In this document: one piece after another, positions 1-11,976 of the stretch | Position numbering within the stretch: position 1 is the first letter of the stretch | Layout: every line of letters starts with the position of its first letter | DNA from: Niebla homalea | Lineage: Eukaryota; Ascomycota; Lecanoromycetes; Lecanorales; Ramalinaceae | NCBI GenBank assembly: GCA_019925105.1 | Contig: JAHGAU010000024.1 | Location: 496,001-560,000, forward strand | Length of the DNA stretch: 64,000 bases | Reading direction: 5' to 3' | Made by a program: the position numbers and the translations under genes | The notes under the pieces: generated by a model | What the model saw: the letters and a program-made list of their open reading frames with translations, nothing else | The model's database searches: none | Told to the model about the DNA's origin: nothing

Positions 1-464
1 TGATTGAACCTTGTGACCCTAGGGCTGTTCAAGATGGTCACAGGGAGAGACACCGTCCAGACCCAGAGCATTTGAAATATCCAAAACCCCAGGAAGGAGA
101 AAAATTTGTCTCTCTTGTCGTCAAATCGATCGTCTTTCCCAGTCTTGAGGATCCGAAAAAGCAGGAAGCCCGACAGTCGCGCCCCCCAAACCATAATGAA
201 CAGGGAGTCGACGACCTGGCGAGCATTATGATGGCCTGAGAAAGCAAGGGTGATTATGGCAAGGACGACGAAGTTGGTGCCGCCAGCAAAATCTAGGAAG
301 CAATGTCGTCAGTCTTCATCCCACGCAGTTGTGTTATGAGGGGCAATACCTGTTAATTTATCAAACTTGAAGGTGAAAGCTATGGAAAAGAAGAAGAGCT
401 GGTATCCAATGGTGATGAGGAGCGTGATTGCTAGATAGTAATCATCAAGCGCGTGGACCTCCAT
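1..464 (-). CDS. DUF1295 / steroid-reductase-like membrane protein, N-terminal part (partial)
   Basis: Gene on the minus strand whose 3' part lies beyond base 1. Exon 1 is 464-350 (38 codons plus one base), an intron 349-293 has donor GTATTG and acceptor CTTCCTAG, and exon 2 is 292-1. The joined reading is hydrophobic: a first membrane segment (AITLLITIGYQLFFFSIAF), then FAGGTNFVVLAIITL and a segment ending VVDSLFIMVWGARLSGFLL, followed by DDRFDDKRDKF and FWIFQMLWVW. This order of a short first helix, G-T-N-F and R-L-S-x-F-L-x-x-R...D-x-R-F-D matches the DUF1295 (steroid 5-alpha reductase C-terminal like) family, predicted multi-pass membrane oxidoreductases of unknown substrate. The start at 464 is the first Met that leaves a compact N-terminus; an upstream in-frame Met at 536 would add 24 polar residues. 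Family call is from remembered motifs; function is not established. Confidence 0.75.
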
Positions 465-1197
465 ATTGGGGTCTTCTTCCAAATGGACAATCTGATTACA
501 CTGCCACTGAATGGTAGAGATGAAGGGGTTCTTCAAGACAGGATAAAATCAGTGTCGCAGCGAGTTATATATGATGAAGGGGAGATCCTCCGCCGCAATC
601 GAAAAGACCGCCCAGTGAGAATAATCGCATTCATCAAGTACGAATTTAAATGCGAATACGAAAACGTCACTGATCGGGAGCTTGGCGCGGAGGGCGGGTC
701 AAGCTTGACCGATCCAATTGATGATGTTGATCTGATAACCTTATCTTGAATATAAGTGGGTTTAGAATGAAACTTCCCGTCTGGTACTAACTTCAGATTC
801 ATCCGAGTCCGAAGTCTAGATTACATGAACCCGCATTGCGTCATCCGTGCTTCTCTGGAAAAATACACTGTACGAACGAATCACTTTGGAGTGCGTCTTC
901 GTTCTCCAATATGCTCATGCCAAATTGAATCCCACGTGCTAGACTTGTGCCCATTTCGAAGTTTAGCTTCTGCCGGGAAAGCAGCCGAATCATTCGTTCG
1001 AACGTGCTTTGCGACGACGCTCCGTTCCCATTAATCAGCAGCTATGGTCTGCTTGACCTGGACTAAAGGGCCTCGTGGACCCGGGGAAATTGCTATCGAA
1101 GGACGCAATGCGTTCTAGAATGGGAGGTTTTGTGCCGAATTCCATGTGAACCAGGTCTGCGCGTAAGTTACCGAGTGTTTGCTTTGCACAAAAGAGC
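465..1197. other. intergenic, no gene seen
   Basis: 733 bases between the divergent-side start of the DUF1295 gene and the rpp1 stop. Only short overlapping reading frames occur on both strands, none with a recognisable domain, membrane segment or splice-supported extension. It should hold the promoter of the DUF1295 gene and the rpp1 3' UTR. Confidence 0.5.
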
Positions 1198-2232
1198 TCA
1201 GCCAAGTCCATCGGTTGTATTAGCAGCTTCATTATCCGCAATTCCACGAATGACAGGTCCATTGTCTTGCTGCTGTAGCTTAGCAGCTTCCTGTCTAGCC
1301 TTGTGAGCCCGGCGTTTCTGCTCCTTCTTGGAAATCGGTCTCGGCGAACTTTCGAGGTGAAATCCATGGTCCTCCAACTCTTCAGCCTTCCTCTTGCCCT
1401 TCTGCGACTTCTTCGAGCCTGCGTCCGTTGCGGATGGCGGCCGTAAAGGCTCCTCGCCGCCATACACCACATCGATGACACCTCTGAAGCTCTTTCGCTT
1501 CATTCCCGATTGGGCAACCACGTTTCGAGCTTCGCGTCCGACAGCCTCCGCTGCTTGTTCCTGAGGCAAACCCCACATCACGGCCAGATTGATCACGTCT
1601 GCTGGACTGCGACATGCTAAGGCGCGTGTGGCCTCGCTGCTAATGATGATACCTCGCCCCCTTGTCGCCCTAATCAACTGTGTCGCATTCCCAATCAGAT
1701 TTCGTCGTGATGCTCCGCCATCAGCATTCATAACACCAGGTCCATAGCATATTTCAAATTTGATTCCCCGATCCAACGCCACCTTCATGGTCTTCATCTG
1801 GAAGTGAAATGGATAGCGAAGGCTGAAGTCCAACGAGATTATGTCACATTCCAATGCATGACATGCTTGTTGCAAAGCCTTTTCATTCGTCGGTCTCAGT
1901 GCAAAAATGTCGAACGCGGAAGATAATTGGGAAAGACGGTGGTTTTGGCCAGGGTCGGAGAGGTGCAATGTACAACGGCGGAGGATCTTCAGGTTGGATG
2001 GTGCAGCGAACGGCAATGATTGTGGTATAGGGTTGCTGATCTCTGCCGGAACCTTCCCAATTATCGAATGGTTGAGAGCGGCAGTCGAAAAACCGACTAA
2101 TAGATGGGTAGTGCATGAGCTAAGGTCAAGACTTGGGAACGAGTGGGAGGGCTCACGTTCAGAAAGAAAAGCAAGCGTTAGTTGCAGGTCTGCCTGATTC
2201 GAAGTATAGAGAACGTTCAGGTCGTAGTACAT
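1198..2232 (-). CDS. rpp1: RNase P/MRP protein subunit Rpp1 (human p30 family)
   Basis: Single-exon gene of 344 codons. Rpp1/p30 is a protein subunit shared by nuclear RNase P (tRNA 5' maturation) and RNase MRP (rRNA processing). The family start M-[FY]-Y-D-L-N-V is visible as MYYDLNVLY at 2232, so this Met is chosen although the frame stays open 68 codons further upstream. The PHP-like TIM-barrel body follows, with FDIFALRPTNEKALQQAC, CDIISLDFS, RGIKFEICYGPGV and RGRGIIISSEA, all typical p30 blocks. The last ~90 residues are a basic Lys/Arg-rich tail (KKSQKGKRKAEE, ISKKEQKRRAHKARQ), probably for RNA binding or nuclear import. It is divergent from cka1, with 336 bp between the two start codons. 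No intron or damage seen. Confidence 0.92.
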   Translation of the reverse strand: MYYDLNVLYTSNQADLQLTLAFLSEREPSHSFPSLDLSSCTTHLLVGFSTAALNHSIIGKVPAEISNPIPQSLPFAAPSNLKILRRCTLHLSDPGQNHRLSQLSSAFDIFALRPTNEKALQQACHALECDIISLDFSLRYPFHFQMKTMKVALDRGIKFEICYGPGVMNADGGASRRNLIGNATQLIRATRGRGIIISSEATRALACRSPADVINLAVMWGLPQEQAAEAVGREARNVVAQSGMKRKSFRGVIDVVYGGEEPLRPPSATDAGSKKSQKGKRKAEELEDHGFHLESSPRPISKKEQKRRAHKARQEAAKLQQQDNGPVIRGIADNEAANTTDGLG

Positions 2233-2568
2233 TTTCACATCCTGCTTCAACCGCTTGAGCGAACACAACGTCCCCCAAGCGATCAAAGAGAGAGCGCGAT
2301 CTAGGCAATCGAAAGTCGAGGTGGGATTTTTGAAGGGTTTGGAATTGTACGGTAGCTTTTTGCCGCGGTAGGCGCACTCGTGTTGGGCCGGACTACAGGC
2401 CTCCTCAACCCACTTTATTGCGATCCAGCTTGACATTTCACAATTATCAGCCTTGTAAATTCACCTTCGAAAGATCTGCTCGCTAGTTGGTCAAAACTTC
2501 TTTGACCTATTCAGCATGCAAAGTTTCCCATCCGCATAGTTTATTGCAGCCGTGGGAACAGGGGCGCA
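2233..2568. promoter_or_regulatory. shared divergent promoter region of rpp1 and cka1
   Basis: 336 bases separate the start codons of two divergently transcribed housekeeping genes. No TATA box or named operator can be assigned; the role is inferred from position only. Confidence 0.45.
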
Positions 2569-3803
2569 ATGGCTCGAGTCTACGCAGATGTTAATCAGCA
2601 CAAACCCAAGACATACTGGGACTACGATAGTGTGAACATAACATGGGGGGTTTTGGAAAATTACGAGGTCGTTCGCAAGATAGGTACCGTGATGCCACAT
2701 ATCCAGATTTTTTATTGGCTTGCGCTGACCTATCCTCAGGTAGAGGGAAATACTCCGAGGTATTTGAGGGAATAAACGTGGTCAACTACCAGAAATGCGT
2801 CATCAAGGTTCTGAAGCCGGTCAAGAAGAAGAAGATAAAACGGGAAATCAAGATACTGCAGAACTTGTCTGGGGGCCCCAATGTTGTTGCCCTCCTTGAC
2901 GTCGTCCGAGATGGGCAGAGCAAAACGCCGTCGCTAATCTTTGAGTACGTCAATAACACCGACTTTCGAAGCCTATACCCAAAGTTCGTCGACTTTGACG
3001 TGCGCTATTACATCTACGAGTTGTTGAGGGTAAAACAACCCAGGACCCCTCGGTTCTGGACTAAGAGCACTGACAGATCAACCTAGGCTTTGGATTTCTG
3101 CCATAGCAGAGGCATCATGCACAGAGATGTCAAGCCTCACAACGTGATGATCGACCATGACAAGCGAAAGGTGCCATAATCCCGACTCTGCTGTTCTCAT
3201 CGCATACTAACTTCTTCGTAGCTACGCCTGATCGATTGGGGCTTGGCTGAATTCTATCATCAAGGCACGGAGTACAATGTCCGAGTTGCGTCGAGATATT
3301 TCAAAGGACCCGAGCTACTCGTGGACTTTCAGGAGTACGATTATTCGCTGGACATGTGGTCCCTTGGCGCCATGTTTGCCTCCATGATTTTCCGGAAAGA
3401 ACCCTTCTTCCATGGGAATAGCAACTCGGATCAGTTGGTGAAGATTGCCAAGGTATTAGGGACGGAAGACTTGTTCGAATACCTCGATAAGTATGAGATC
3501 GATCTAGATACCCAGTACGACGATATCCTGGGACGCTTTCCAAAAAAGAATTGGCACGGATTCGTCAATTCTGAAAATCAAAGGTTTGTTAGTAGCGATG
3601 CCATCGACTTCCTAGACAAGCTATTGAGGTACGATCATCAGGTAAGCCCCTCCAGAAATCTGCAGCTGCTGTCCTACTAATGACCAAATTTAATGCTAAC
3701 GTCTTTGTAGGAGAGATTGACTGCCAAGGAGGCGATGGGGCATCCCTACTTTAGCCCTGTTCGAGCAGCAGGCGCAGGATCGAACCATACCATGATGACT
3801 TAA
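2569..3803 (+). CDS. cka1: casein kinase 2 catalytic subunit alpha
   Basis: Five-exon gene: 2569-2683, 2740-3029, 3087-3170, 3222-3641, 3711-3803, giving 333 residues, close to the usual 330-350. All introns are GT-AG and short; the third has a branch site catactaac. CK2 alpha is a constitutively active acidophilic Ser/Thr kinase that pairs with the CK2 beta dimer in nucleus and cytosol. Diagnostic features: the basic stretch [10 protein letters not shown] after the ATP lysine of VIKVLKP, catalytic loop [10 protein letters not shown], and the CK2-specific metal motif DWG ([10 protein letters not shown]) instead of DFG, followed by [15 protein letters not shown]. The C-terminal lobe ends [15 protein letters not shown] and a short tail. 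The stop lies 334 bp before the target duplication of the retrotransposon island. The reading frame shows no RIP-type damage. Confidence 0.96.
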
Positions 3804-4137
3804 GGGTTGGCACATGTCCATTCCGTGAAACAATGTCTACAGCATCACGCCTTCTCCGTATAGTCGTCTGAGGCAAGCCGATCGAACACCATATTCTCCC
3901 TAGGAGTGCGGCGTTCGCCGATAGGATGGGGTGGGAAATGGGAAAGGGTTTATCATCTGACGATTTACGTGATACCATTGCATGATATGAACGCGGCTTT
4001 TTTCGCTGAACTCCGTAGAGCGTCCTCTCTAGCGAATTGAACAACTTGATAAACACTGCTTCAAAACGCCCCAAATGCGAAATGATCTAGATGTGTACAG
4101 ACCAAGGGATTATCAAAGGAGTGTGGTCGAACTGTTG
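3804..4137. other. cka1 3' flank
   Basis: 334 bases of normal composition between the cka1 stop and the left target-site duplication of the island. No credible gene; it should contain the cka1 3' UTR and polyadenylation site. The change to AT-rich DNA is abrupt at 4143. Confidence 0.5.
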
Positions 4138-4142
4138 ATAGT
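4138..4142. repeat. target-site duplication of E3, left copy (atagt)
   Basis: Identical to the five bases at 28827-28831, directly outside the two 133-bp E3 LTRs. It defines the exact outer boundary of the island. Confidence 0.88.
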
Positions 4143-4275
4143 AGCAAGGGAAGGAAGCAGGGGATTACTTAGTAATCTTTAGTCTTAAATAGCACATTTT
4201 CGTAGTATAAAATATATTACCCTACTTTACTTATAGAACCGTTTTACTTACTTTATAAGAATAACGTATTTTTCT
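4143..4275 (+). repeat. E3 5' LTR (133 bp)
   Basis: Aligns without gaps to 28694-28826; the 23 differences I count are all transitions. It begins agcaag and ends tttttct, so the ends are AG...CT rather than TG...CA. Its outer half (first ~63 bases) keeps G and C where the right copy has A and T. Confidence 0.88.
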
Positions 4276-4315
4276 GGAGGTTTATGCCTGGGTCCTTTAT
4301 AGCCTTAAATAACGG
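4276..4315 (+). other. E3 leader / primer-binding region fragment
   Basis: Forty bases of E3 between its 5' LTR and the E1 insertion. The primer-binding site should start at 4276 (ggaggtttatgcctggg); I cannot match it to a named tRNA. The last five bases, aacgg, are the left E1 target duplication. Confidence 0.5.
4311..4315. repeat. target-site duplication of E1, left copy (aacgg)
   Basis: Identical to 11972-11976 on the other side of E1. Confidence 0.9.
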
Positions 4316-4648
4316 TGTTAGACTGACTCCGCTGGCGGCACGCCGGCGGGACTAGTAAAGGTAGGTATAGAAGACGTAACGTTACGGTCTGGATACTTAA
4401 GTATTATTTTAATAAATAAATTAATAATAAGATTAATTCTTAAGGAACTTAAAAAAAATTAAAATATAATTTTTATTTAAGGTAAAAATAATAATTATCC
4501 CGTTTTATATTTATTAAGTTACGGCTTATAAATAACGTATATTAAGGCTGTTATTAAGGTTTTTTATTAAAGTTTAACAGTTTACCTTAACGTAATAATA
4601 TAGTATATTATTATAACGCCGGTATAAAAATAATATTAATTATTAATA
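4316..4648 (-). repeat. E1 3' LTR (333 bp)
   Basis: Gap-free match to 11639-11971, and in reverse complement to both E2 LTRs. The outer ~65 bases (from tgttagactgactccgctgg) keep their GC content; the inner end is reduced to A and T at the corresponding sites. Confidence 0.94.
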
Positions 4649-6760
4649 ATTATCTCCCTTTTTATATATTAATCTTTAAGGTATAAAGAAATATATTTAA
4701 GACGTTAATATAAAGTTAATTAAATATAAGGCTTATTAAAAACTTATTATTAAATTTAATAAAAAAAAAATAAAAAGAAAAGAATCCTTAAGTATATATA
4801 TAAGTATAATAATATTTATTTAATAATAATATAATAAAGGTATTTTACGTTAATAAGTAATTAATATAACTTATAAAGTTTATTAAAAACCCCTTTATAA
4901 AACTTAATAAGAAAAAATAAATAAGAAAAAAGTTTTTACGGTATTAATTAATAATTACTTAAGGCTTTATTATTAATTTATTACGTTATAATAAAGGTAT
5001 ATATTATCGTAAAAATAATATATAATTATAATAAAACCTTTATTTTATTTTAAACTTCTTTTCTTTTTTCCTTAATAGTTTTAATCGTTTTTATAAATAT
5101 AATATATTAAGGGTTTATATAAGTATCTATAAATTAATATATATATAATTATATATCTTCGTTATTTATATTATTATTATAATAAGTAACGTTAACGTTA
5201 TGTAAGCGTTTTATTTACGTTAATAATCCGTTTATTTTTATTTATTAATAAAATATATAAGTTTACTTTAATCTTTAAGTAATATAATATATACGTAATA
5301 ACGTTTTATTAACGTAAATATAAATATAATATTAATAATATATATAATAACGCTTTACTTAATTTACTTCTTATAAAATAAACTTTTATATTAATAGGGT
5401 TCCTTACCTTATTATAAGTATTATAATAAATAATACCCTTCCCGTTACCTTCCCGTAAGCATCTTTAACGCCGTTAAACCGCTATTACTTTAATATATAT
5501 ATAGTTCCCGGATTAACTATAACTTTAAGTAACTTAATAAATACGTAAATATCGGTTGATCGGTATACGGTTTATTAGGACGTAAGTCCGATACGTATAG
5601 AAGCGTAATAAAATCCTTCGGGATTTTAAAGTTTTCTGGTTAAATATTAGTTAAACGTTAATTACCGCCGATTAAACGGAATATATACTTTATTAAGTTA
5701 CCTTAAAAGTTAAAAAGGAGATATCGGTCCTTTAAATTAAAAAAGAGGTATTTATTACCCACGTTAAAGCGGCGGAAAAAGAGGTTATTTAACTTAAAAA
5801 ATAAATAAGTAAATTATAATTTAATAATAAGATAACGGCGTTAACGTTTAATAACTAGATCGGTTTAATATGGGGGGTTTAGGCCCTTTATAAAAATCGA
5901 CTTTATTAGGGAGTTATTCTTTATTTCTTAACCTTATACCCGGAATAAGGAAAGTAAACCTTAAGTTTATAATATCCGGTAATTTAAAAAATAAAAAGAA
6001 AGAAGGAGATATAAACTTTAACTTATTTAAAGAAAAAGAAAAGAAAATTATATTTTTTTTAATAACGCCGTTAAAAAAATTAACTTTAACTTTTAAGAAT
6101 AATACCTTAAAATCGAATTAAAGAGTTTTTCCGATAAATAATATTAAAGAAAAACCTTTAATTAAAATAGAAAAGAAAACAGAGAAAAAAAGGAAAAGAA
6201 AAATAAGGAAAATATAATACTTTTATATTTATTTTTAACCTTATTAATTTATTTATAAAGGGAAAAAGCCCGTATTAACGCGGAATTATAAATTATTCTT
6301 TTATTTTTATATATTAATATTATTAAAGTTTAGCGTTAAACATTTAAAATTAATAATATTAAACGTTAAATACTTATAATCTATATATTATTAAAAATAA
6401 TATAATAAATAATATTATAAAAGTTACCGGAACGTTAATATAACCTTAATAAATATATCTATTAATTTTTTCTTATTTTAATAACTTTATTTACTTAATA
6501 TCCTTAACTTAATAATACCTTTAGGACTTATAATTTAATACTTATATTTTTTTACCTTCGGTATTATCGCGATTATTATTAGAGTTATTCTTATTAATTA
6601 TAATATTATAATAAAAATAATCGCCTCCGTAACGTTAACTTATTTACGTACGTAATATCCGTAATAAGTAAAGTTATTAATTAAAGCTTAAACTTTAATA
6701 ATCTTACGGAAGGATAACGTATAAAGATTAAGTAATTATAATATTAATTATATATATAGT
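4649..6760. other. extra module of E1 between 3' LTR and chromodomain
   Basis: About 2.1 kb shared with E2 (20700-22894) in the same place relative to pol. In E1 the plus strand, antisense to pol, has long stretches interrupted mainly by TAA or TAG, for example around 5970-6220, where the reading runs through NLFKEKEKKII and KEKPLIKIEKK. The same stretch in E2 reads NLFKEEEKEII and KEKPLIKTERK. The stops fit mutated Gln, Trp or Arg codons. It also contains an imperfect ~65-bp direct repeat near the LTR and a 19-bp tandem repeat. Coding status is uncertain and no domain is recognised. Confidence 0.5.
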
Positions 6761-6869
6761 TATTAATTATATATATAACCTTTACCGTTATAACGTTATA
6801 ATTTTATTTACGTTTCCTTTTATTTTATATTATTTCGTTATATTATTCCCGTAATTCTTAAGAGTACTT

Positions 6870-9800
6870 TAAATCCGCTTTTAATATTTATTAATTATAT
6901 TTAAGGCCTTAATTAATTTATTTAATTTAATATTAAACGCCTTTTTTATTTTTAATTTTATTAATAATTTCTTTAATTATTTATTCTTTTTTATTATTAA
7001 TTAATTTAAATACTTATATTATAGTTTCCGCCGTTTAATCGTTAATATAAGTATAATAAGGCTTTAAAAAAGAAATATAAATAATAAAATAAATTTAATA
7101 AATAATAAAAAAGAATAAGTAATACGCTTATATTTTAATTTTATTATTAATTCCAAAAAGTTTTATAAATCGGGGCGTAAGTTTTTTATTTAATTACTTT
7201 AATTTAAGGTTTTTAATATTTAATATTATTAAATTATTAACGTTATATAATTTTAACTTATATTTCTTATTATATATCTTTTAAGTTAATTTAATAATAT
7301 AACGTTATTAATCCGTTAATATTAATTATATTTTATATAATATTTTAACTTTATTTTTTATTATAAATATTTCTTTTTCTATAAGCTTATCCTTAAATTT
7401 AAAATAAATATTTAGATTATAACTATATATTATTATAAAAAGGCTATAATTTAAAGTTAAATATTCCGAATTTATATAAATAAATTTAATTAAAGGGAAT
7501 AACCTTATTTAATTTATTTATTTAAAGTTAATAAAAGTCCTTAAATATTATTTAAAGTTTTAATTTTAATACTTTATTTAATTATCCGTTTATAAATAAA
7601 AAATAATATTTAATTTACGCTTTATTTTTATATAATAATATATTAAACCTTAGAATTTATTAATAAATAAAAACCCCCGGTTAATTATAATTTTAATCGG
7701 CATATTATAACGTAATATAATTTTTTTAAAGAAAAGGTTTATTAACGTAATAATATCGATTTATTTTATAATAAAAAGGTATCTATATATTTTTATATAT
7801 TTATTTACGATTATTAAAATTAAATTATAGATATTACCCTTAATTTTATTTATAAATAAGTTAATAATAAAGTCTATATTTAATTCTTTCTAGGGTATAA
7901 CCGGTTAAAAAAGTAAAATAAGTTTATTATAAGGGCAGTAATATGGTATCTTAATCCTTTAATAAGTATTATACGTTTTAATATAATTATTAATTTAAGC
8001 CTTTAAGCCGTCTTAGTAATATTTACGGATTAAGAACTTATAAGTTTTTTTAACTTTAAAGTAGCTTATTAACGGGTTATTATAATATTTATTAATTAAC
8101 TTTTTTTTAACCGCTTTATCCCAGGGGACGTATATACGGTCCTTATAAATAATAAGGTTATTAAGATTGAGTTTCTAAGTATTATTATAACCTTAATAAG
8201 AATATATTAACGTTACGTTATTATTTTTAATCTTATATATAAACGTATTATTAACCTATAGATCCTTAATAAATAACTTAATCGGTTTAAATTCCTAATA
8301 AGGCTTTTTAAATAACTATTAAATCTCTTTTTATAGGATAATAACTTAAATACTTTTTAAAGTAAATAATAATTAATAATTAATAATTACTATCCGCCGG
8401 TATTCTATTAACTTATTAAATTAAAATATAAACTTATTTTATAAGGTAAATAATAAAGTAATATTAAAAGGTAAAATTCCTTTATAATTTAAATATCTTA
8501 ATAAAGGATTAATAAGGTTTATTTTACCTTAATAATAAAATACTTTAAAATTATAATTAATAAGTTTTAAGGTTTATTTAACCTAATATAAACTTAACGC
8601 CGGCTATTTTATAAACCTTTAAAGGTTATTATAATTTATCTATATTTAAATAACTTTAAAGCTTCTTTTTAAATAATACCATTATTATTTAAACGTTATA
8701 ATAATAATAAAGAGCTTTTAATTATATATTTTATAATTTTATTTAATAAAAACTATTTTTCTAAATTAATATATAATTAAACGTTAATAACTTTCCTTAA
8801 ATTATTAAAATAAAATGCTTACGATAATAAAATTAAATATATTTATTTTTATTTATATCTTCTGTTTTAAGTTAAAATAACGGAGTAATAACGTATTAAT
8901 AAATATTTTATAAAGCCGGCGGAATATTATATTAACTATATTATTCTACTTTAACGGGTTAACTTTCTTTTTTTCTTTATTACCCTTAAGTAAATTAATT
9001 AAAGGCTTAATTATCCTTAAATATTTATAAATAAAACGATAATAAAAATTTATAAAACCTAAAAAGACTTATATTTCCCAATAAGTTTTTAAAATAAGTT
9101 AATCTTTAATAATTTAAATATATTCCTGGTTTATTTAAATCCCTTTAATAAAAACGATAAACCTTAAGAACTTTATTTAAATAATATTAAATTAATATTT
9201 TTTAAGGTTAATATAAAATTAAAATTAATAAAGTTACTTAAAAACCTATTAAATATAACGTTAATAATCCGCCGGATTCTTATTAAATATTAAAATATCG
9301 TTTAAATAAATTATATAAGTTATATTAATAAAATTAATAAAAATATAATTAATATAAGCTTAAAAGGTCACTAAGATATTAATTAATTTAAATAATATAA
9401 TAAAATACTTAAAATAACCATAATATATACGGAACGCCGTCTTTTATTTATTACCGGATTTAATCCGTAACCGGTAATAAATATCCTTAAAGTCCAACTT
9501 AATAAACCGTTTAAAGTTATTTAACCGGTTAAAAGTCTTAATAATTAAGGGTAATAAGTATTGATTTTTAATTATAATTATATTTAATTTATAATAATCG
9601 ATATAAAAATAAAAACCGTTATCTTTCTTAAGTATAAAAAGGATTAAGGCGCTTATAAGTAACGTTAAATAATAAATCCAATTTTAAATTATAATATCCT
9701 TAAAATACCGCCGGAGTTCCGTTAATTTTACCCGAAATAGGTTATATAAAAGATTATATAATAACTTTTTATTATTTAAGTTAATAACGTAATCTTTTTA

Positions 9801-10600
9801 TTTTAATTTAAATAAAGTATTAATTATATTATTAAAAAAGATATTTATATATTTACTTAACTCTTTTAAGATATTCCGGTTAATAAAATCTTTTATAATA
9901 CTTATATACGTTAAATTACCTTAAGGGATTTACGGTATTTTTAAGTATTCCGTTATTATACTTACGTAAATAACTATAAAAACCTTATTAATTTCCGTTA
10001 AACTTTAATTAAAATTATAAATATTATTAATTTATAATTTATAAGAATTAACTTTAAAACGTTATTTATCCGCCGTTAAATTAATCGTTATTTATAAAGT
10101 ATATAAAGTTAATAAATTAAGGATTATATTTAAACCTTCTTAATTAATAGCGTAAAAAAGTATTTTATATTACTTTTATTATTTTTAATTATTAATTAAA
10201 TAATATTATAATTAATAAATATTATAATAAAAAATTTACTTATTATTAAGAAAAGCCGTTTATAATAAAATAATAAGGGTTAACTATAAGTCCTATTAAA
10301 TTATATATACTTATAAAATTAAATTTATTTAAGCTCCAATATTAATTAATATACTTAATAATTAAAAATTATTTTAAAAACTCATTTAACCCTTAATAAT
10401 AAAAGCCGGATATACCTTTAATTATTTCTTTATTGACTTTAATTTTAAGGTATTATTAAAGCTTTATCGTTTTTTAATATATTATTCTTTTTATGGGATT
10501 TTACGTTTATTATTAAGATTTTATTTTATAAAACGGTAAAGTAATCGGATATATAATAGCTTTTTTTATAATATATATAATACTTAATATTCTTATTTAT
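6870..10600 (-). pseudogene. E1 gag-pol remnant (zinc knuckle, RT, integrase, chromodomain)
   Basis: Read on the minus strand the order is gag zinc knuckle (10534-10590), RT (9.2-9.8 kb, with NYxLN-like block and IKNQYLLPLI), RNase H, integrase and chromodomain. The RT catalytic box at 9297-9308 reads YLND, an Asp-to-Asn change of YLDD that one G-to-A transition explains. Stops are scattered through every domain, nearly all TAA or TAG at positions where relatives have Gln, Trp or Arg. The remnant cannot encode an active protein. Limits of gag upstream are not clear. Confidence 0.85.
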
Positions 10601-11638
10601 TTTAAGGGTAATATCGGAATTTTCGGATATAATTTTACGCTTTTAATTATAAAAATCAGTTTTAATAAAAGTACGTACCGGCTTTAAGCCGTTAAAACCA
10701 GGTTTAAATACCCTATTTTTAAAGGATTTACCCTTATTAACTTTCTGATTACTATTAATAATACGCTTTAAGTTTTTTTTTATATAATTACCGCCGTTAT
10801 AATATTATCCCGGGTTTTTAATATTTTATTAATTATAAGGATTTTAATTTTAAGCTCCGGTAAAAACTTTATAAAGAATATATAAGTATAAAACTTATTT
10901 AATAATAATAATAAATCCTTTTTTATAGTCTTTAAAATATTATAGAATTATATTATTTTTTAATTAAAACGTTACTTAATATTTTTAAACCGTTTATAAT
11001 AAGTAAACCGGCGGTTTTCCGGATTAATTATTAAGTTTAAAAGTTTATCTTTAAGCTTTTAATAACTTATTTTATTAATTTCTTTATCCGATAAATTAAA
11101 GATTTTATAAAAAATAAACCTTAAATAAAAAATTACCTTTTTTCTTTTAATAAGGAAATACTTAAAATAAAGTATAAATTATCTCTTTAAGTTAATAAAC
11201 CACGTTTAATACTTATTTTCAGATTTATTTTAATATAGCTTAAATTTTTCCGGATAAAAAAACTTATTTTTACGGGGTAAAATAAAAGCCATTAACGGTA
11301 CGTTATTGGGATAAAGCTTAATAATAAAATTAATATAGGGAAGAATCCCGGAGTATAAACCCTTATATTACGTATTAACATAATTAAATATATACTCTTA
11401 ATAAATATAATTCTTAACTTTAAGTCAGTTAACTTTAAATTATAATTCTAAAAGTTAAATTTATTAAACCGTAATATTATAATAACGCTTTACCGCTTTA
11501 ATTTACTCCGTTATAATAAAGGGGTTCTTAATTAAAAAATAAATATTACTTTTTTATTTTAAGGTTTATTAAGTTAATTAAGTATTTATTATAATAATAA
11601 TATTAAGCTTTCTCCTTAATAAGGAAAAAGAATTAAAA

Positions 11639-11971
11639 TATTAAATTAACTTTATTAATAATATACCGGCGGGATTAATAAAAGTAAGTATAAAAGATAT
11701 AACGTTACGGTCTGGATATTTAAATATTATTTTAATAAGTAAATTAATAATAAGATTAATTCTTAAGGAACTTAGAAAAAACTAAGGTATAATCTTTACT
11801 TAAGGTAAAGGTAATAATTACCTTACTTTACGCTTATTAAGCTACGGCTTATAAATAACGTATACCAAGGCCGTTATTAAGGCCCTTTATTAAGGCTTAA
11901 CGGCTTACCTTGGCGCAATAATATAACGCACCACTATAACGCCGGCGCAGAGGTGGCGCTAGCTGCTAATA
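11639..11971 (-). repeat. E1 5' LTR (333 bp)
   Basis: Same length as the 3' LTR with only transitions between them. Here the right, outward-facing end is preserved (gcgcagaggtggcgctagct near 11946-11965), while the left, inward end is heavily mutated. Confidence 0.94.
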
Positions 11972-11976
11972 AACGG
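11972..11976. repeat. target-site duplication of E1, right copy (aacgg)
   Basis: Matches 4311-4315 exactly. Confidence 0.9.

Larger units (their letters stand above)
4316..11971 (-). mobile_element. E1: chromodomain Ty3/gypsy retrotransposon, RIP-inactivated
   Basis: 7,656 bp with 333-bp direct LTRs (5' LTR 11639-11971, 3' LTR 4316-4648 because the element reads minus) and perfect aacgg target duplications. It is the same family as E2: gag zinc knuckle near 10.54-10.59 kb, RT about 9.2-9.8 kb, integrase about 7.2-8.1 kb and chromodomain about 6.87-7.03 kb, all read right to left. A polypurine tract lies beside the 3' LTR (complement of 4653-4663). LTR ends read TGTTAG...CTAACA where not mutated. 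About 2.1 kb between chromodomain and polypurine tract is extra relative to typical 5-6 kb chromoviruses. Confidence 0.94.

Noticed and set aside
453..802. Overlapping ORFs on both strands at 453-749 and 533-802
   Set aside because: No domain, mutually overlapping, and they lie in the presumed promoter of the DUF1295 gene.
1035..2436. Other minus-strand frames over rpp1 and the 68 codons upstream of its Met
   Set aside because: The family start MYYDLN at 2232 fits Rpp1; the upstream extension and alternative frames have no homology I can see.
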